From positions 2,294,001 through 2,358,000 of the forward strand of contig NZ_CP006880.1 of the NCBI RefSeq assembly GCF_000816845.1: 64,000 nucleotides of DNA. Direction: 5' to 3'. Positions 18,392-28,207 of the stretch are shown piece by piece. The position numbers and the translations under genes are program-made. Numbering within the stretch: position 1 is the stretch's first letter; every line of letters begins with the position of its first letter. The notes beneath the pieces are model-generated. The model searched no databases. It saw nothing but the letters and a program-made list of their open reading frames with translations, and was not told where the DNA came from. Source of the stretch: Rhizobium gallicum bv. gallicum R602sp. GTDB lineage: Bacteria > Pseudomonadota > Alphaproteobacteria > Rhizobiales > Rhizobiaceae.

Positions 18392-19319
18392 TTTTCGGTC
18401 CTTTCATTTCCAGACGCCAGCGCTGGACGGGGTCGAGCGCAATACGCAGCCAATTGGACAGAAGGTTGAGCGAGAGCGTAGTAAGAATGATCGCCAGACC
18501 TGGCCAGAACGATAGCCACCAGGCATTGGTGAGGTACTGGCGGCCCTGGGAGATCATCAAGCCCCAGGTGATTTCCGGCGGCTGGATGCCGATGCCGAGG
18601 AAGGAAAGCGCGCTTTCCGCCAGCATGACATAGGCGAAATCAAGCGTGGCAAGCGTCGTCAGCGTCGGGAAAACAACGGGCAGGATGTGGCGGAAGAGAA
18701 TGCGCTTGGACGATGCGCCCATGACACGGGCGGCCTGCACGAACATGCGGCTCTTGATTTCCAGAACCTCGGCTCGGGTGGTGCGCAGATAGACCGGGAT
18801 ACGGGTGATCGAAAGGACCAGCATCAGGTTGAGGATGGACGAGCCGAGAATATAGAGCACGATCACCGCGACCAGTAGCGACGGGAAGGACATGATGACG
18901 TCGGCAAGACGCATGATGATCTGACTGGTTCGCTCCGACGCGAAGCCGGCGATCAGGCCGAGCAGCGTGCCGACGACAGACGAGATCAGCACGGCGCCGG
19001 CAGCGACCATGATGGTGTTCTGAGTGGCGACGATGATGCGTGGCCAGAGCGGGCGGCCCAGCGCATCGGCGCCGAGCCACATGAACCATTCGCGGCTGAA
19101 GTCGAATGGGGCGAGGTTACGGCCGCGCAGGTTCTGCTTGGTGGCGAGATCATGGAGAATGGTCGGGCCGATGATCGCCATGACAATGACGAAGATAAGG
19201 AAGATGGCGGCGCAGAGCGCGAACTTGTCCGCCCATAGCATGCGCGCCATGCGTACGAAGGCGCTTGGCTCGGCGGCGACGGTGTTGTCGGTCGTGTGAG
19301 ATGGGATGGCCATGGTCAT
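18384..19319 (-). CDS. Dipeptide-type ABC transporter permease (DppC-like)
   Basis: 311 aa. A cytoplasmic N-terminus precedes a first membrane segment near residues 32-55 (DKFALCAAIFLIFVIVMAIIGP), a soluble loop, and five more membrane helices. The EAA-type loop occurs around ARVMGASSKRILFRHILPVVFP. It follows the other permease by 8 bp and overlaps the ATPase gene. It forms the channel with the DppB-like protein in the inner membrane. Confidence 0.9.
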   Translation of the reverse strand: MTMAIPSHTTDNTVAAEPSAFVRMARMLWADKFALCAAIFLIFVIVMAIIGPTILHDLATKQNLRGRNLAPFDFSREWFMWLGADALGRPLWPRIIVATQNTIMVAAGAVLISSVVGTLLGLIAGFASERTSQIIMRLADVIMSFPSLLVAVIVLYILGSSILNLMLVLSITRIPVYLRTTRAEVLEIKSRMFVQAARVMGASSKRILFRHILPVVFPTLTTLATLDFAYVMLAESALSFLGIGIQPPEITWGLMISQGRQYLTNAWWLSFWPGLAIILTTLSLNLLSNWLRIALDPVQRWRLEMKGPKNG

Positions 19320-19327
19320 GTAGACCC

Positions 19328-20242
19328 TCAGTAGCGGATGCGCGGATCGAGCAGAGCGTAGGCGAGATCGATCACGAGGTTCATGAGGAAAATGGCGAAA
19401 GCTGTGACGAGGATCGCCGCCAGCACGACGTTGAAGTCACGCTGCAAGATGCTGTCGATCATCAATTTGCCGACGCCGGGGAAACCAAAGATGGTCTCGA
19501 TGACGACTGCGCCGTTCAAGAGGCTGGCGGCCTGGTCGCCGATGACGGTGATGACCGGCAGCATGGCGTTGCGCAGTGCGTGGACAAAGATGATCGGCCC
19601 GGATTTGACGCCCTTGGCGCGGGCCGTCTTCACGTAAGCGGAAGAGAGCGCCGAAATCATTGAGCCGCGCACCACCTGAACGATGATGCCGAAGGGACGT
19701 ACGAACAGCACGCAGATCGGCAGGATCCAATGCGACAGCGTACCTGTGCCAGATGTCGGCAACCAGGACAGCTGGATGGCAAAGACCACGATCGCGACGA
19801 TGGCGAGCCAGAAATCAGGGACGGAAGCGCCGATCAGCGACACTATCGAGGAAAACCGGTCGAAGAAACCGCCGGTGCGGAAGGCGGCAAGCGAGCCGAC
19901 GACGATAGCCGCGACGGTGACCAGCGTCATGGTGATGATGGCGAGCCACAGCGTCCAGATGAAGGCTTCGAGAACGACATCAAGTGCCGGGCGGGCTTTG
20001 CGCAGGCTTTCGCCGAGGTCGCCGGTCACCACATTGCCGACATACTGGCCGAACTGCACGAGAAGCGGCTGGTCGAGGCCGTGCAGTGCACGGAACTCGG
20101 CCTTCATTTCGGCGGATGCTTCGACGGGGAGGAACAGGGAAGCCGGGTCGCCTGTCAGGCGCGACAGGAAGAAGACCATGACCAGCAGGCCGACGAGCGA
20201 GATGAGGCTGGCGAAGGCGCGCTTGCGAATGAAAGTGAGCAT
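19328..20242 (-). CDS. Dipeptide-type ABC transporter permease (DppB-like)
   Basis: 304 aa from ATG 20242, preceded by GAGGT; an upstream ATG in the same frame adds 16 residues with no support. Typical DppB start (MLTFIRKRAFASLISLVGLLVMVFFLSRLTGDPA), a periplasmic loop, then five membrane helices. The EAA loop is in TARAKGVKSGPIIFVHALRNAMLPV. It pairs with the DppC-like gene downstream. Confidence 0.9.
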   Translation of the reverse strand: MLTFIRKRAFASLISLVGLLVMVFFLSRLTGDPASLFLPVEASAEMKAEFRALHGLDQPLLVQFGQYVGNVVTGDLGESLRKARPALDVVLEAFIWTLWLAIITMTLVTVAAIVVGSLAAFRTGGFFDRFSSIVSLIGASVPDFWLAIVAIVVFAIQLSWLPTSGTGTLSHWILPICVLFVRPFGIIVQVVRGSMISALSSAYVKTARAKGVKSGPIIFVHALRNAMLPVITVIGDQAASLLNGAVVIETIFGFPGVGKLMIDSILQRDFNVVLAAILVTAFAIFLMNLVIDLAYALLDPRIRY

Positions 20243-20339
20243 GGTGACCTCGATCTTGCTGGAATGGACGCCGGCAGGACCGCCGCCCATTTTGCTTCGA
20301 TTGGGGCGGTTGGGTCGCCCTTCAGATTATGGTCCGGGG

Positions 20340-21857
20340 TTAGTTCTTGATGCCAATCTCGGAGAGCTGCAGCATCGAGTTCGTGGCGATACTGGGCTTG
20401 AAGTCCAGACGTTCGGACACGCGGGAATAACCGACCATGTGGAAGAGCAGCACATCGGCGACGAGATCGTCGTGGACATAGGCGATCAATTCCGACCATA
20501 GCTTTGCACGTTCATCACCGGTGGCGGCCGAAGCGCGGGCGATGAGATCATCGACCTTCGGATCGGAGTAACCCGACTGGGTGCCCTTCGAGTGGTACTT
20601 GAAGAACATGGTGAAGGACGGGTCACCCTTGGAATTGTCGTGCATGGCGGCAACGATCTGCGGACCACGACCTTCCTTGAACGGCTTCGAGTAATAGACC
20701 TCATGCTCGGCCACCTCGACGAAGCGCAGGTCGATCTTGAAGCCGACGTCCTGCAACTGTGTCTGGATGGCTTCCATAATTTCCGTCACGTTCGGGAAGT
20801 TTGCCGTGCGGGCGACAACAGTGATCGGGGTATCGACCGCAACGCCGTCAGCCTTTGCTTCTTCAAGCAGTTTCTTGGCCTGATCCGGTTCGTAGGGGAA
20901 AACCTTTACGTCCGGGTTCCAGCCGAGCGTCGTCGGCGGCACCAGAGCCGTTGCCAGGACCGCGTCCTGTGGCACGAGCGTGCCGATGAAGGCCTGACGG
21001 TCGATGGCGAGGTTCAGCGCCTTGCGGACACGGATATCATTGAGCGGCGCGATGTTGCCATCGATGCGCAGATACACCGTTTCGCTGTCGAGATAGGAGA
21101 AGTCGGTCTTGTCGTTGGTGGCTTCGACCTGCGAGATCGACGGAGCGAGATCGGCTTCACCAGCCTGAACCATGGCGGCGCGGACGGCCGGATCGGCACG
21201 GAAGAGATAGGTGGCCTTGGTGACGGCGGGCTTCTTGCCCCAATAGTCGTCGCGCGCGTCGAGAACGATCTGCTGGCCAGGCGTCCAGTTGGACAGCTTG
21301 TAGGGGCCGGTGCCGACCGGCTCGCGGACGAACTCCAGCGGCGTGCCTTCCGGAACGATGGTGACGAGCGACAGCAACAGCGGCAGGATCGGCTGAATCG
21401 GCTCGACCTTGAAATCGATGGTGTTGTCGTCGACGACCTTCACGTCGAACTTCATGCCGCCGAAATAACGGCGGGATTCGCAGACGTTCTTGTCGCTGAA
21501 AATGCGATCGAAGCTGTATTTGACATCTTTGGCGCCAAAGGCCTTACCGTCGGAGAATTTTACGCCCTGACGCAACTGGAAACGCCAGGCGCCATCGCCG
21601 GTCTGTTCCCATTTTTCAGCGAGGCGGGGCATGACGCCCTGTTTACCGCGCACATCGAGCTCGGTCAGCGTTTCACTGACATTCTCCATGATGACGCGGC
21701 CGATATTGGAGCGCGTCGCCATGCAGGGCTCGAGCAAGTCGGCTTCTTCCGGCAAAACGATCTTGATTTCGCTCGACGCGGCCTGTGCCGGAGCGATGCC
21801 GGTACCGAGTGCGAGGACAGAGCCCAGAATGGCTCCAAATAGGTGCGAGGTTTTCAT
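20340..21857 (-). CDS. ABC transporter substrate-binding protein, family 5 (SBP_bac_5)
   Basis: 505 aa with a signal peptide (MKTSHLFGAILGSVLALGTGIAPAQA). Mature features of the DppA/OppA family are seen: VSETLTELD, GDGAWRFQLRQGVKFSDGKAFGAKDVKYSFDR near residues 90-120 and VPPTTLGWNPD in the second lobe. It captures ligand in the periplasm for the DppBC/DppDF-like transporter. In rhizobia this family also carries opines, sugars and oligosaccharides as well as peptides, and the neighbouring sugar-acid enzymes favour such a ligand (inference). Confidence 0.9.
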   Translation of the reverse strand: MKTSHLFGAILGSVLALGTGIAPAQAASSEIKIVLPEEADLLEPCMATRSNIGRVIMENVSETLTELDVRGKQGVMPRLAEKWEQTGDGAWRFQLRQGVKFSDGKAFGAKDVKYSFDRIFSDKNVCESRRYFGGMKFDVKVVDDNTIDFKVEPIQPILPLLLSLVTIVPEGTPLEFVREPVGTGPYKLSNWTPGQQIVLDARDDYWGKKPAVTKATYLFRADPAVRAAMVQAGEADLAPSISQVEATNDKTDFSYLDSETVYLRIDGNIAPLNDIRVRKALNLAIDRQAFIGTLVPQDAVLATALVPPTTLGWNPDVKVFPYEPDQAKKLLEEAKADGVAVDTPITVVARTANFPNVTEIMEAIQTQLQDVGFKIDLRFVEVAEHEVYYSKPFKEGRGPQIVAAMHDNSKGDPSFTMFFKYHSKGTQSGYSDPKVDDLIARASAATGDERAKLWSELIAYVHDDLVADVLLFHMVGYSRVSERLDFKPSIATNSMLQLSEIGIKN

Positions 21858-22209
21858 GTCATTCTCCTCCCTTTGGGTGCAGATCGCACCGCTTGCTGTT
21901 CATCTCGTCAATGGCCTTTTAGCTGTGCGGCCTAAAGTCATTCCTCCTTGAGGCCCCTGTGCGTCGGTCGGGATGCCTCCGTCCTTTTCGTCGCCATGAG
22001 CGAGCTGGCGCAGACCATCGGATTTCTGGGCAAGTTTGTCAAATTAAATATTCGGAACTATCATTTTGTACAAAATTGGCCCACAGAAAACTAATTAATT
22101 TCAAATACATGTGTCGATAATTCGGATCGTCAACGGCAAATGTGTGAGTTTTTCAAACTTGACAACTTTTCTATTTTGGTGATTTTCATGGTGTTAAGAG
22201 GAGACCCCG
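21858..22209. promoter_or_regulatory. Divergent promoter region with 14-bp palindrome
   Basis: This 350-bp AT-rich region separates the leftward importer operon from the rightward sialidase-like operon. ATTTTGTACAAAAT at 22063-22076 is a perfect 14-bp palindrome, resembling TTGTACAA-type sites used by FCD-class GntR regulators, one of which is encoded at 25662-26366. TTGACA at 22159-22164 with a weak -10 near 22182 could drive the rightward operon. Confidence 0.5.
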
Positions 22210-23400
22210 ATGACGCCTGAACAGATTGCCACCGTCATGACCGGCACAGTGAAAGCCGCCGGAAACGGACGACACGAGGCCATGCTGACCTCACCGATGA
22301 TCCAGAACCACGCATCCTTCCTGCACCTCGCGGTGGATGGCTCCCTGATCTGTGCTTGGTTCGGCGGCACATTGGAAGGAAAGTCGGATATCTCGATCTT
22401 TGCTTCGGTTCTGGCGGCGGGGTCAGATAGATGGGGTGAACCGCAGCGGCTGAGTTTCGATCCTGACCATTCCGAGCAAAACCCGGTTCTGTTTGCGGCC
22501 CCCGGTGGCGGCCTGTTTCTGTTCCATACCTCGCAACCTTCCGGCAATCAGGACGAATGCCGCATCCGAATGGCTGAGGTAACGCGCGATGCCTCCGATC
22601 AGACAAAGCTGACAGCGGGCGAAGGGCGTTACCTCGACCTTCCGCGGGGCTGTTTCGTTCGCGCACCGCTGACGATTCGCGACGATGGCGCTTGGCTTCT
22701 GCCGATCTTTCGCTGCATCCAGCGGCCGGACCAGAAGTGGAACGGCAGCCATGACCACGCCGCCGTCGGCGTTTCCGAAGATGGCGGCAAGACCTGGCGT
22801 CTGGAAGATCTTGAGCACTCGATCGGCTGCGTACACATGAGTCCGGTGTCCATTGGCGACGGAAAATTTGCCGCCGTGTTCCGTCGCAGGCAGGCGGATT
22901 TTGTCTATCGTACCGAGAGCGCCGATGGCGGGCGTACGTGGTCTGTGCCGCAGGCGACCGACGTGCCCAACAACAATTCGTCGATCGCCGCGATCCGCCT
23001 GAAAGATGGCCGCATCGCAATGATCTGCAACCCGATCAATGCGGACATGTCCACAGATCGCCGCGCCTCGCTTTACGACGAGCTGGGCGAGCACGACGAC
23101 CGGCCGGATGCTAACCCGGATGGCGGCTGCGTGCCGATCTGGGGCGTGCCGCGCGCACCGGTCAGCGTCTGCATTTCCGATGACGGGGCAAAGAGTTTTT
23201 CGCAACGAATCATCATCGAGGAAGGTCTGGGCACCTGCCTGTCGAACAATTCGATCGACGGTCACAACAAGGAAATGTCCTATCCGTGGCTGCTCGAGGG
23301 AACCGACGGCAGTCTTCACATCGCCTATACATACTACAGGCGCGCCATCAAATACGTTCGTCTGGCGCCAGGCTGGGCCAGTGCAGTAGCCGGAGAATAA
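22210..23400 (+). CDS. Sialidase-like BNR-repeat protein, apparently cytoplasmic
   Basis: 396 aa; ATG 22210 has AGAGGAG nine bases upstream. Three Asp-box motifs are visible: SEDGGKTW near residue 190, SADGGRTW near 238 and SDDGAKSF near 325. Early [20 protein letters not shown] and a late [21 protein letters not shown] fit the six-bladed BNR_2 sialidase family. There is no signal peptide. Classical sialidases are exported, so this is probably an intracellular hydrolase or lyase of an imported glycoside or acid. It is followed after 2 bp by PdxA2. Substrate unknown. Confidence 0.75.
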   Translation: MTPEQIATVMTGTVKAAGNGRHEAMLTSPMIQNHASFLHLAVDGSLICAWFGGTLEGKSDISIFASVLAAGSDRWGEPQRLSFDPDHSEQNPVLFAAPGGGLFLFHTSQPSGNQDECRIRMAEVTRDASDQTKLTAGEGRYLDLPRGCFVRAPLTIRDDGAWLLPIFRCIQRPDQKWNGSHDHAAVGVSEDGGKTWRLEDLEHSIGCVHMSPVSIGDGKFAAVFRRRQADFVYRTESADGGRTWSVPQATDVPNNNSSIAAIRLKDGRIAMICNPINADMSTDRRASLYDELGEHDDRPDANPDGGCVPIWGVPRAPVSVCISDDGAKSFSQRIIIEEGLGTCLSNNSIDGHNKEMSYPWLLEGTDGSLHIAYTYYRRAIKYVRLAPGWASAVAGE

Positions 23401-23402
23401 TC

Positions 23403-24362
23403 ATGAGCAATATCATCGGCATCACCATGGGCGACCCGTGCGGCGTCGGACCAGAAATCACGGTGCGGGCGCTGGCCGAAATGGGCGACGCGGACCGTGC
23501 CGCCACCCGCATCTACGGCAACCTGCCGACGCTGGAAGCGGCCCGCAAGGCGCTGAACGTCGATATCGATCTTGCGCCCTATGTCGTTGATCTGCCGATC
23601 GAAGGTGCACCGCTGCCATGGGGCCAGTTGTCGCCGGTCGCCGGTGATGCGGCTTTCCGTTTCATCGAAAAGGCGGTCCGCGATGCCGAAGCTGGGGTGA
23701 TCGGCTGCATCGTCACCGCGCCAATCAACAAGGAAGCGCTAAACCTTGCCGGCCATCATTACGACGGCCATACCGGCATGCTGCGCAGCCTGACGAAATC
23801 GGCAGCCGCCTATATGCTGCTGGCGTCCGAGAAGCTGAAGGTCATCCACGTTTCCACCCACGTCTCGCTGCAGGAGGCGATCCGTCGCGCGACCAAGGAG
23901 CGGGTGCTGGCGACCATCAAAGCCGGCAACGACCACCTAAAGCGCACCGGTTACGAGCGCCCGCGCATCGCGGTTGCGGGCATCAACCCGCATTGCGGCG
24001 AGAACGGCTTGTTCGGCACCGAGGATGACGACCAGATCGCGCCGGCCGTGGCCGCCGCCCGAGCCGAAGGCATCGATGCTTATGGTCCGATCTCGGCCGA
24101 CACGGTGTTCCACCGGGCCTATTCCGGCGGCTTCGATCTCGTTGTCGCGCAATATCATGACCAGGGCCATATCCCGATTAAGCTCGTCGCCTTCGATACA
24201 GCCGTTAACGTCTCCGTCGACCTGACGATCGACCGCACCTCAGTCGATCATGGCACCGCCTTCGACATCGCCGGCAAGGGCGTTGCCAACCACGGTAACA
24301 TGTTGTCGGCCATCGCCTACGCCCGCAAGCTGGTTGCAGGCGGCAAAGGAGAGCAGGCATGA
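23403..24362 (+). CDS. pdxA2: PdxA family 4-phospho-sugar-acid dehydrogenase (PdxA2-like)
   Basis: 319 aa from ATG 23403, two bases after the preceding stop. Conserved PdxA features: [12 protein letters not shown] at the N-terminus, metal-ligand His in [23 protein letters not shown] and [13 protein letters not shown] near the end. PdxA proper oxidises 4-phosphohydroxy-L-threonine. PdxA2 paralogues linked to DUF1537 kinases oxidise 4-phospho-D-threonate or -erythronate to dihydroxyacetone phosphate and CO2. A DUF1537 gene is present at 26370-27398, which favours the second role. It overlaps the next gene by ATGA. Confidence 0.85.
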   Translation: MSNIIGITMGDPCGVGPEITVRALAEMGDADRAATRIYGNLPTLEAARKALNVDIDLAPYVVDLPIEGAPLPWGQLSPVAGDAAFRFIEKAVRDAEAGVIGCIVTAPINKEALNLAGHHYDGHTGMLRSLTKSAAAYMLLASEKLKVIHVSTHVSLQEAIRRATKERVLATIKAGNDHLKRTGYERPRIAVAGINPHCGENGLFGTEDDDQIAPAVAAARAEGIDAYGPISADTVFHRAYSGGFDLVVAQYHDQGHIPIKLVAFDTAVNVSVDLTIDRTSVDHGTAFDIAGKGVANHGNMLSAIAYARKLVAGGKGEQA

Positions 24363-25480
24363 GCAGCGTTCCCGTCATCATCCTGCATCAGCCGAAACGG
24401 CTTATCGTCGGCGCCGGAACGATCGGCGAGGTCTGCACCTGGGCCGGAGAGGTTTCCTCGACGCTGGTGATCGCTACGCCGATCACCGCGGGCTTCGTCG
24501 ACCGGCTGAAACTGCCGGGCAAGGTCGCCGTGTTCGATGCCATTCCCGGCGAGCCGGAGATTGCAACGCTCGACGCTGCGCTGGCAGCGGCGCGTGCGGC
24601 AACGCCGGATCTGGTGGTCGGTCTCGGTGGCGGTTCCGTCATGGACGTTGCCAAGCTGCTCGCTGCCCTTTGGGACAGCGAGCAGACGCTGGCCGATGTC
24701 GCCGGCTCCAACAAGGTAGCAGGACGCAGCACGCGTCTGGCGCAGATCGCCACCACGGCCGGCACCGGTTCGGAAGCGGGCATCCGTTCGCTAATCACCG
24801 ACCCGATCAAGGGCGCCAAGATTGCGGTCGAAAGCCCGCATCTGATCGCCGATCTTGCCGTGCTCGACCCGGAACTCACCTATTCGGTGCCGCCGGCCGT
24901 GACCGCTGCAACCGGCGTGGATGCCATGGCCCATTGCGTCGAGGCATTTACCAGCAAGCGCGCGCATCCGATGATCGACGGCTTTGCCCGCATGGGCTTT
25001 CACCTCGTCGGCAAATATCTCGCCCGCGCTGTGAGGGATGGATCCGACCACGAAGCCCGCGAGGGGCTGATGCTGGCGTCCTATTACGGGGGCATCTGCC
25101 TCGGCCCGGTAAATACGGCGGCGGGTCATGCCATCGCCTATCCGCTCGGCACGCTATTGCACCTGCCACACGGGCTCGCCAATGCCATCGTGTTTCCGCA
25201 CGTGCTCGCCTTCAACGAGCCAGTGGCGCAGGAAAAGACCGCAGAGGTGGCGCAGGCGCTGGGCCTCGGTCACGGTCTTTCGCAGGCGAACCTGCGCGCA
25301 GAGGCCATTGGTTTCTGTGCCGATCTCGGCATCGAGATGTCACTGGCGAAACACGGCGCGACCGAAGCCGACCTGCCGCGCTTTGCCGCGGATGCGCATG
25401 CCATCCGCCGCCTGATGGACAACAACCCGGCCGATATGAGCGTCGATGACGTTCTGGGAATATATCGGGCCAGCTTCTGA
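24359..25480 (+). CDS. Iron-containing alcohol dehydrogenase
   Basis: 373 aa, translationally coupled to pdxA2. NAD-binding [11 protein letters not shown] near residue 100 and [10 protein letters not shown] near 140. The metal ligands are in [25 protein letters not shown] and HLPHGLANA (Asp and three His in this family). It probably oxidises a hydroxy acid or reduces a keto acid in the same pathway. Which substrate cannot be told. A terminator follows 22 bp after the stop. Confidence 0.85.
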   Translation: MSSVPVIILHQPKRLIVGAGTIGEVCTWAGEVSSTLVIATPITAGFVDRLKLPGKVAVFDAIPGEPEIATLDAALAAARAATPDLVVGLGGGSVMDVAKLLAALWDSEQTLADVAGSNKVAGRSTRLAQIATTAGTGSEAGIRSLITDPIKGAKIAVESPHLIADLAVLDPELTYSVPPAVTAATGVDAMAHCVEAFTSKRAHPMIDGFARMGFHLVGKYLARAVRDGSDHEAREGLMLASYYGGICLGPVNTAAGHAIAYPLGTLLHLPHGLANAIVFPHVLAFNEPVAQEKTAEVAQALGLGHGLSQANLRAEAIGFCADLGIEMSLAKHGATEADLPRFAADAHAIRRLMDNNPADMSVDDVLGIYRASF

Positions 25481-25502
25481 GACGCCAGCCTTGAGGGTGA
25501 AG

Positions 25503-25534
25503 GCGGTGCAGTGATGCGCCGCTTTTTTGTTTTT
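25503..25534 (+). terminator. Rho-independent terminator after the sialidase-like operon
   Basis: GCGGTGCA (25503-25510) pairs with TGCGCCGC (25515-25522) with one G-T pair and a GTGA loop, followed by TTTTTTGTTTTT. Confidence 0.85.
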
Positions 25535-25661
25535 GGGAAGTGGATCGTATTGGAGGGCTAATCTGGGCGAATAGTCGAGGCCCAATTGAGGCAAGCGGTG
25601 ACCGCCCCCTCGTGATGGGGCCGAAGGGCGACGACAGGCCAGAGGGGACCTGCCAACCGCC

Positions 25662-26366
25662 CTACTGATGTGACGACTGGAACAGCCTTTCACGCGAGCC
25701 CTTCAGATGCTCCAGCATCAAGCGTCGCGCTTCGTCCTCGTCGCGGTTGGCGATGGCTGTCGCAATCGCTTCATGTTCGGCGAACACGCGGGACAGGCCG
25801 GATGCTTCTCGTTTGATCGAGGCGCCGTGGAACTTCATGCCGACAGCAATGTGGTCCTTCAGCGCTTCCATGGCAGTGGAGAAGTAGTTGTTCTGCGCGG
25901 CGCGGGCGATGGCGAGATGGAACTGGAAGTCAGCGTCCTCACGATGCGATTGGCGGTTCGTGGCATCGCGCAGCAGTTCCAGCGCCTGACGGATCGCTTT
26001 CAGACTGTCGGCATCGTGGCGGATTGCGGCGGCCGCGGCGGCTGTTGGTTCCATCGTCAGGCGGAACTCGTAACAGTTGAGGAGGTCGGCGACATTTTCC
26101 AGCTGGCCGAAACCGAGCGGATTTCGCAGGCCGACCGAGCGGACGAAGCTGCCGGCACCGCGACGCGAATAGATCAGGCTCTGGTCCCGCAGGCGTTTCA
26201 GCGCTTCGCGGATGACCGGGCGAGAAACCTCGAATTCTGCAGCAAGATCATGTTCGGTCGGCAGGCGCTCGTCGGGCTTGTAGGCACCAGACTTGATGGC
26301 GCGCAGCATGCGTTCGAATACGATATCGGCGAGCCCCCTTCGGACGGTTCCAGTTTCCAGTCCCAT
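25662..26366 (-). CDS. FadR/FCD-class GntR transcriptional regulator
   Basis: 234 aa. The GntR winged helix spans residues 10-75 (ADIVFERMLRAIKSG, LPTEHDLAAEFEVSRPVIREALKRL, RRGAGSFV). The FCD ligand domain follows, with RLTMEPTAAAAAA, DADFQFHLAIARAAQN and FAEHEAIATAIANRDEDEARRLMLEHL, which hold the usual metal-binding Asp/His. It begins 4 bp after the kinase stop. It probably represses the local operons until a sugar-acid intermediate appears; the palindrome at 22063-22076 is a candidate operator. Confidence 0.9.
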   Translation of the reverse strand: MGLETGTVRRGLADIVFERMLRAIKSGAYKPDERLPTEHDLAAEFEVSRPVIREALKRLRDQSLIYSRRGAGSFVRSVGLRNPLGFGQLENVADLLNCYEFRLTMEPTAAAAAAIRHDADSLKAIRQALELLRDATNRQSHREDADFQFHLAIARAAQNNYFSTAMEALKDHIAVGMKFHGASIKREASGLSRVFAEHEAIATAIANRDEDEARRLMLEHLKGSRERLFQSSHQ

Positions 26367-26369
26367 ATC

Positions 26370-27398
26370 TCAACCCGCCTTCCGCAGCACCATTTCTGCA
26401 ATGTTCTTCAACGTGTCCGGCTGACCAAATCCGCCGGATTTGGCAATGATGCAACGTCCATTTGCGGACACTAGACCGAGACCCGGCAGGCATTCGCCAT
26501 GCAGCCGCATTCGCGACAGCCCAAGTCGGCGCAGCACTGCTTCCGCCGTTGCTCCTCCAGACAAAAGAAGTGTACCGTCATTGCGGACAAGGTATTCTAG
26601 CACGCCCTCGGCCAACGCATCCGCCACGGCTTTCGGACTCACGCCTTCTGAGCCTGGCGTCGCCTGAAGGAGCGTTAATTCGGCATCGGTTGCCGGGGAT
26701 CCGTTAAAGATACCGTTCGGGGCTGGCAAATATTGTAAGGCCAAGTTCATGCGCAAGTGCTCGACCTGCGCAAGCGTGATCGGGTCCCGCGAGCCGATCA
26801 CAAAGGTGATCCGGCCGGCCGGGATGGTTGCCGCTTGCGCCTTGGCCATCGTCGTCATCCGGCACGCGAGTGCTTCGGCAAGGCCACGCGCGCCAACCAA
26901 TAGGTCTGTGCCGTCGGTTTCTGCAATCTGGAGAACGGCCTCCATGTCAGCGGACGAACGGGTATCCGGCGCACTCGCACGACCGGCATGCGCCCCAAGC
27001 CTGTCGGCAATGTCGATCGGCGTAGCGACACCGAAACCTGTAACTCTGCCGGCGTCGACGAAACGATCAAATTGAGGAATTGCCGGTGCAACAACGGCCC
27101 GAGAATAAGGTATTGCGTCAAGTTCGGCGGCGATATTGCCCTTGAGCCGCGAGTCGACTTTCTTGAACAACCGCGTTCCCGCCGGCAACAGAGCGACGAC
27201 GGCAGCGGTAGCTGCCCGCGCTTCGTCCGGACTAATCTCACGAGTATCAAGGTTAATTGAAAGGACGTCGGGGGCGCTCTTCACGATGTCGGCGATAGCT
27301 TCCTGATGAAGAGCAACTTCCGTGTAGAGACCCCGGCCGGCAAACGGCGCTGCCGAGTCTAGCGCGCCGGTCAGATCGTCTGCGAGGATCGCTAGCAT
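26370..27398 (-). CDS. Four-carbon acid sugar kinase family protein (DUF1537)
   Basis: 342 aa. The N-terminus MLAILADDLTGALDSAAPFAGRG is the hallmark of the family, followed by KKVDSRLKGNIAAEL near residue 90 and, in the C-terminal nucleotide-binding half, LLLSGGATAEAVLRRL and AKSGGFGQPDTL. Characterised relatives phosphorylate D-threonate, D-erythronate or 3-oxo derivatives at C4. It is shorter than the roughly 420 residues I expect for the family, the loss being between the two domains. Paired functionally with pdxA2 although on the opposite strand. Confidence 0.85.
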   Translation of the reverse strand: MLAILADDLTGALDSAAPFAGRGLYTEVALHQEAIADIVKSAPDVLSINLDTREISPDEARAATAAVVALLPAGTRLFKKVDSRLKGNIAAELDAIPYSRAVVAPAIPQFDRFVDAGRVTGFGVATPIDIADRLGAHAGRASAPDTRSSADMEAVLQIAETDGTDLLVGARGLAEALACRMTTMAKAQAATIPAGRITFVIGSRDPITLAQVEHLRMNLALQYLPAPNGIFNGSPATDAELTLLQATPGSEGVSPKAVADALAEGVLEYLVRNDGTLLLSGGATAEAVLRRLGLSRMRLHGECLPGLGLVSANGRCIIAKSGGFGQPDTLKNIAEMVLRKAG

Positions 27399-27419
27399 TC
27401 ACTTCATCTCACACCATGT

Positions 27420-27434
27420 TGTAATCTTTATACA
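27420..27434. promoter_or_regulatory. Possible operator upstream of the kinase-regulator pair
   Basis: TGTA-N7-TACA, 22-36 bp upstream of the kinase ATG. It contains the same TGTA/TACA half-sites as the 22063-22076 palindrome but at different spacing. Weak evidence. Confidence 0.2.
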
Positions 27435-27590
27435 TACGGCTGGCGCTTAAATGTCAACGCCTTCGGCGTCGAGAATTACATATCCCTCGGCTTTCGCACC
27501 TGCAGATATCCATGCTCACCCTCGTACACTGGGCGTTTTAGTCCCGGGGTGTGATGGCGTATTCTTGTCGCGATCACAGAGGGAGTTTCT

Positions 27591-27728
27591 ATGGGCAATT
27601 TCTTCACGGGCAGCGCCAAGACCACGCACACCGTTCGAGCAGAGCCACCGTTATCCGAAGCTTCAACCGCTGCGCTTGCACGGCGATACGGCACCAACGA
27701 GAGAGCCGTGAGGAAATGGCGATCGTGA
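27591..27728 (+). pseudogene. IS481-family transposase, N-terminal remnant
   Basis: ATG 27591 begins MGNFFTGSAKTTHTVRAEPP, followed by a LARRYGTNERAVRKWR helix-turn-helix, matching the first 45 residues of IS481-type transposases (MGQxLHGSATTT...RYGINxKTVxKW). A stop follows at once, and the DDE domain is absent downstream. Confidence 0.65.
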
Positions 27729-28207
27729 CCAAGCGAGCTCGTCGGCGCTCCGAATATTAAGCTCGGCCCGATCACAGTATTGGGATGTTCCGGTTCGCCG
27801 GCTTCGTAGAGCAGGTCGCCATTTGCGACCGCTTAGTTCCCATTTCTTTTTGTTAGGAAGCAGTGAAACTCATATTGCGATACTCCAATATATCGCTTTC
27901 GAAGAATATATTTACCCACCAAGTGCCTCCGCGCAGAGGCATGGGTCGTGCTATTTCCTGGTCATGTTCCAGACCTCCGTTTTTTTCGAGGAGGCCGCGC
28001 CCATCGCGGCCCCGTCGCGGAGGGCCGATTGCAGGAGCGACAGAAGGGACGGGCCACGATAGCGCCTGCCTCTCGCATCGATTTCTTTCTCGTTCACCTC
28101 TTCTGATGCGACTTCACCGCGATGTCGACACACGAAAGCCGCCGCCCGTGAGGTGACGGCTTGTTCCCGGTACGATGAAGGGGAGCCGAAGCTCCGCCAG
28201 GTCGGTC
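27729..28207. other. Intergenic debris, no gene seen
   Basis: About 480 bases between an IS481 relic and truncated genes. Only short frames without recognisable content. Confidence 0.4.

Noticed and set aside
20592..21842. 416-codon plus-strand open frame opposite the binding-protein gene
   Set aside because: The minus-strand gene has a signal peptide and full SBP_bac_5 motifs, so this is a shadow.
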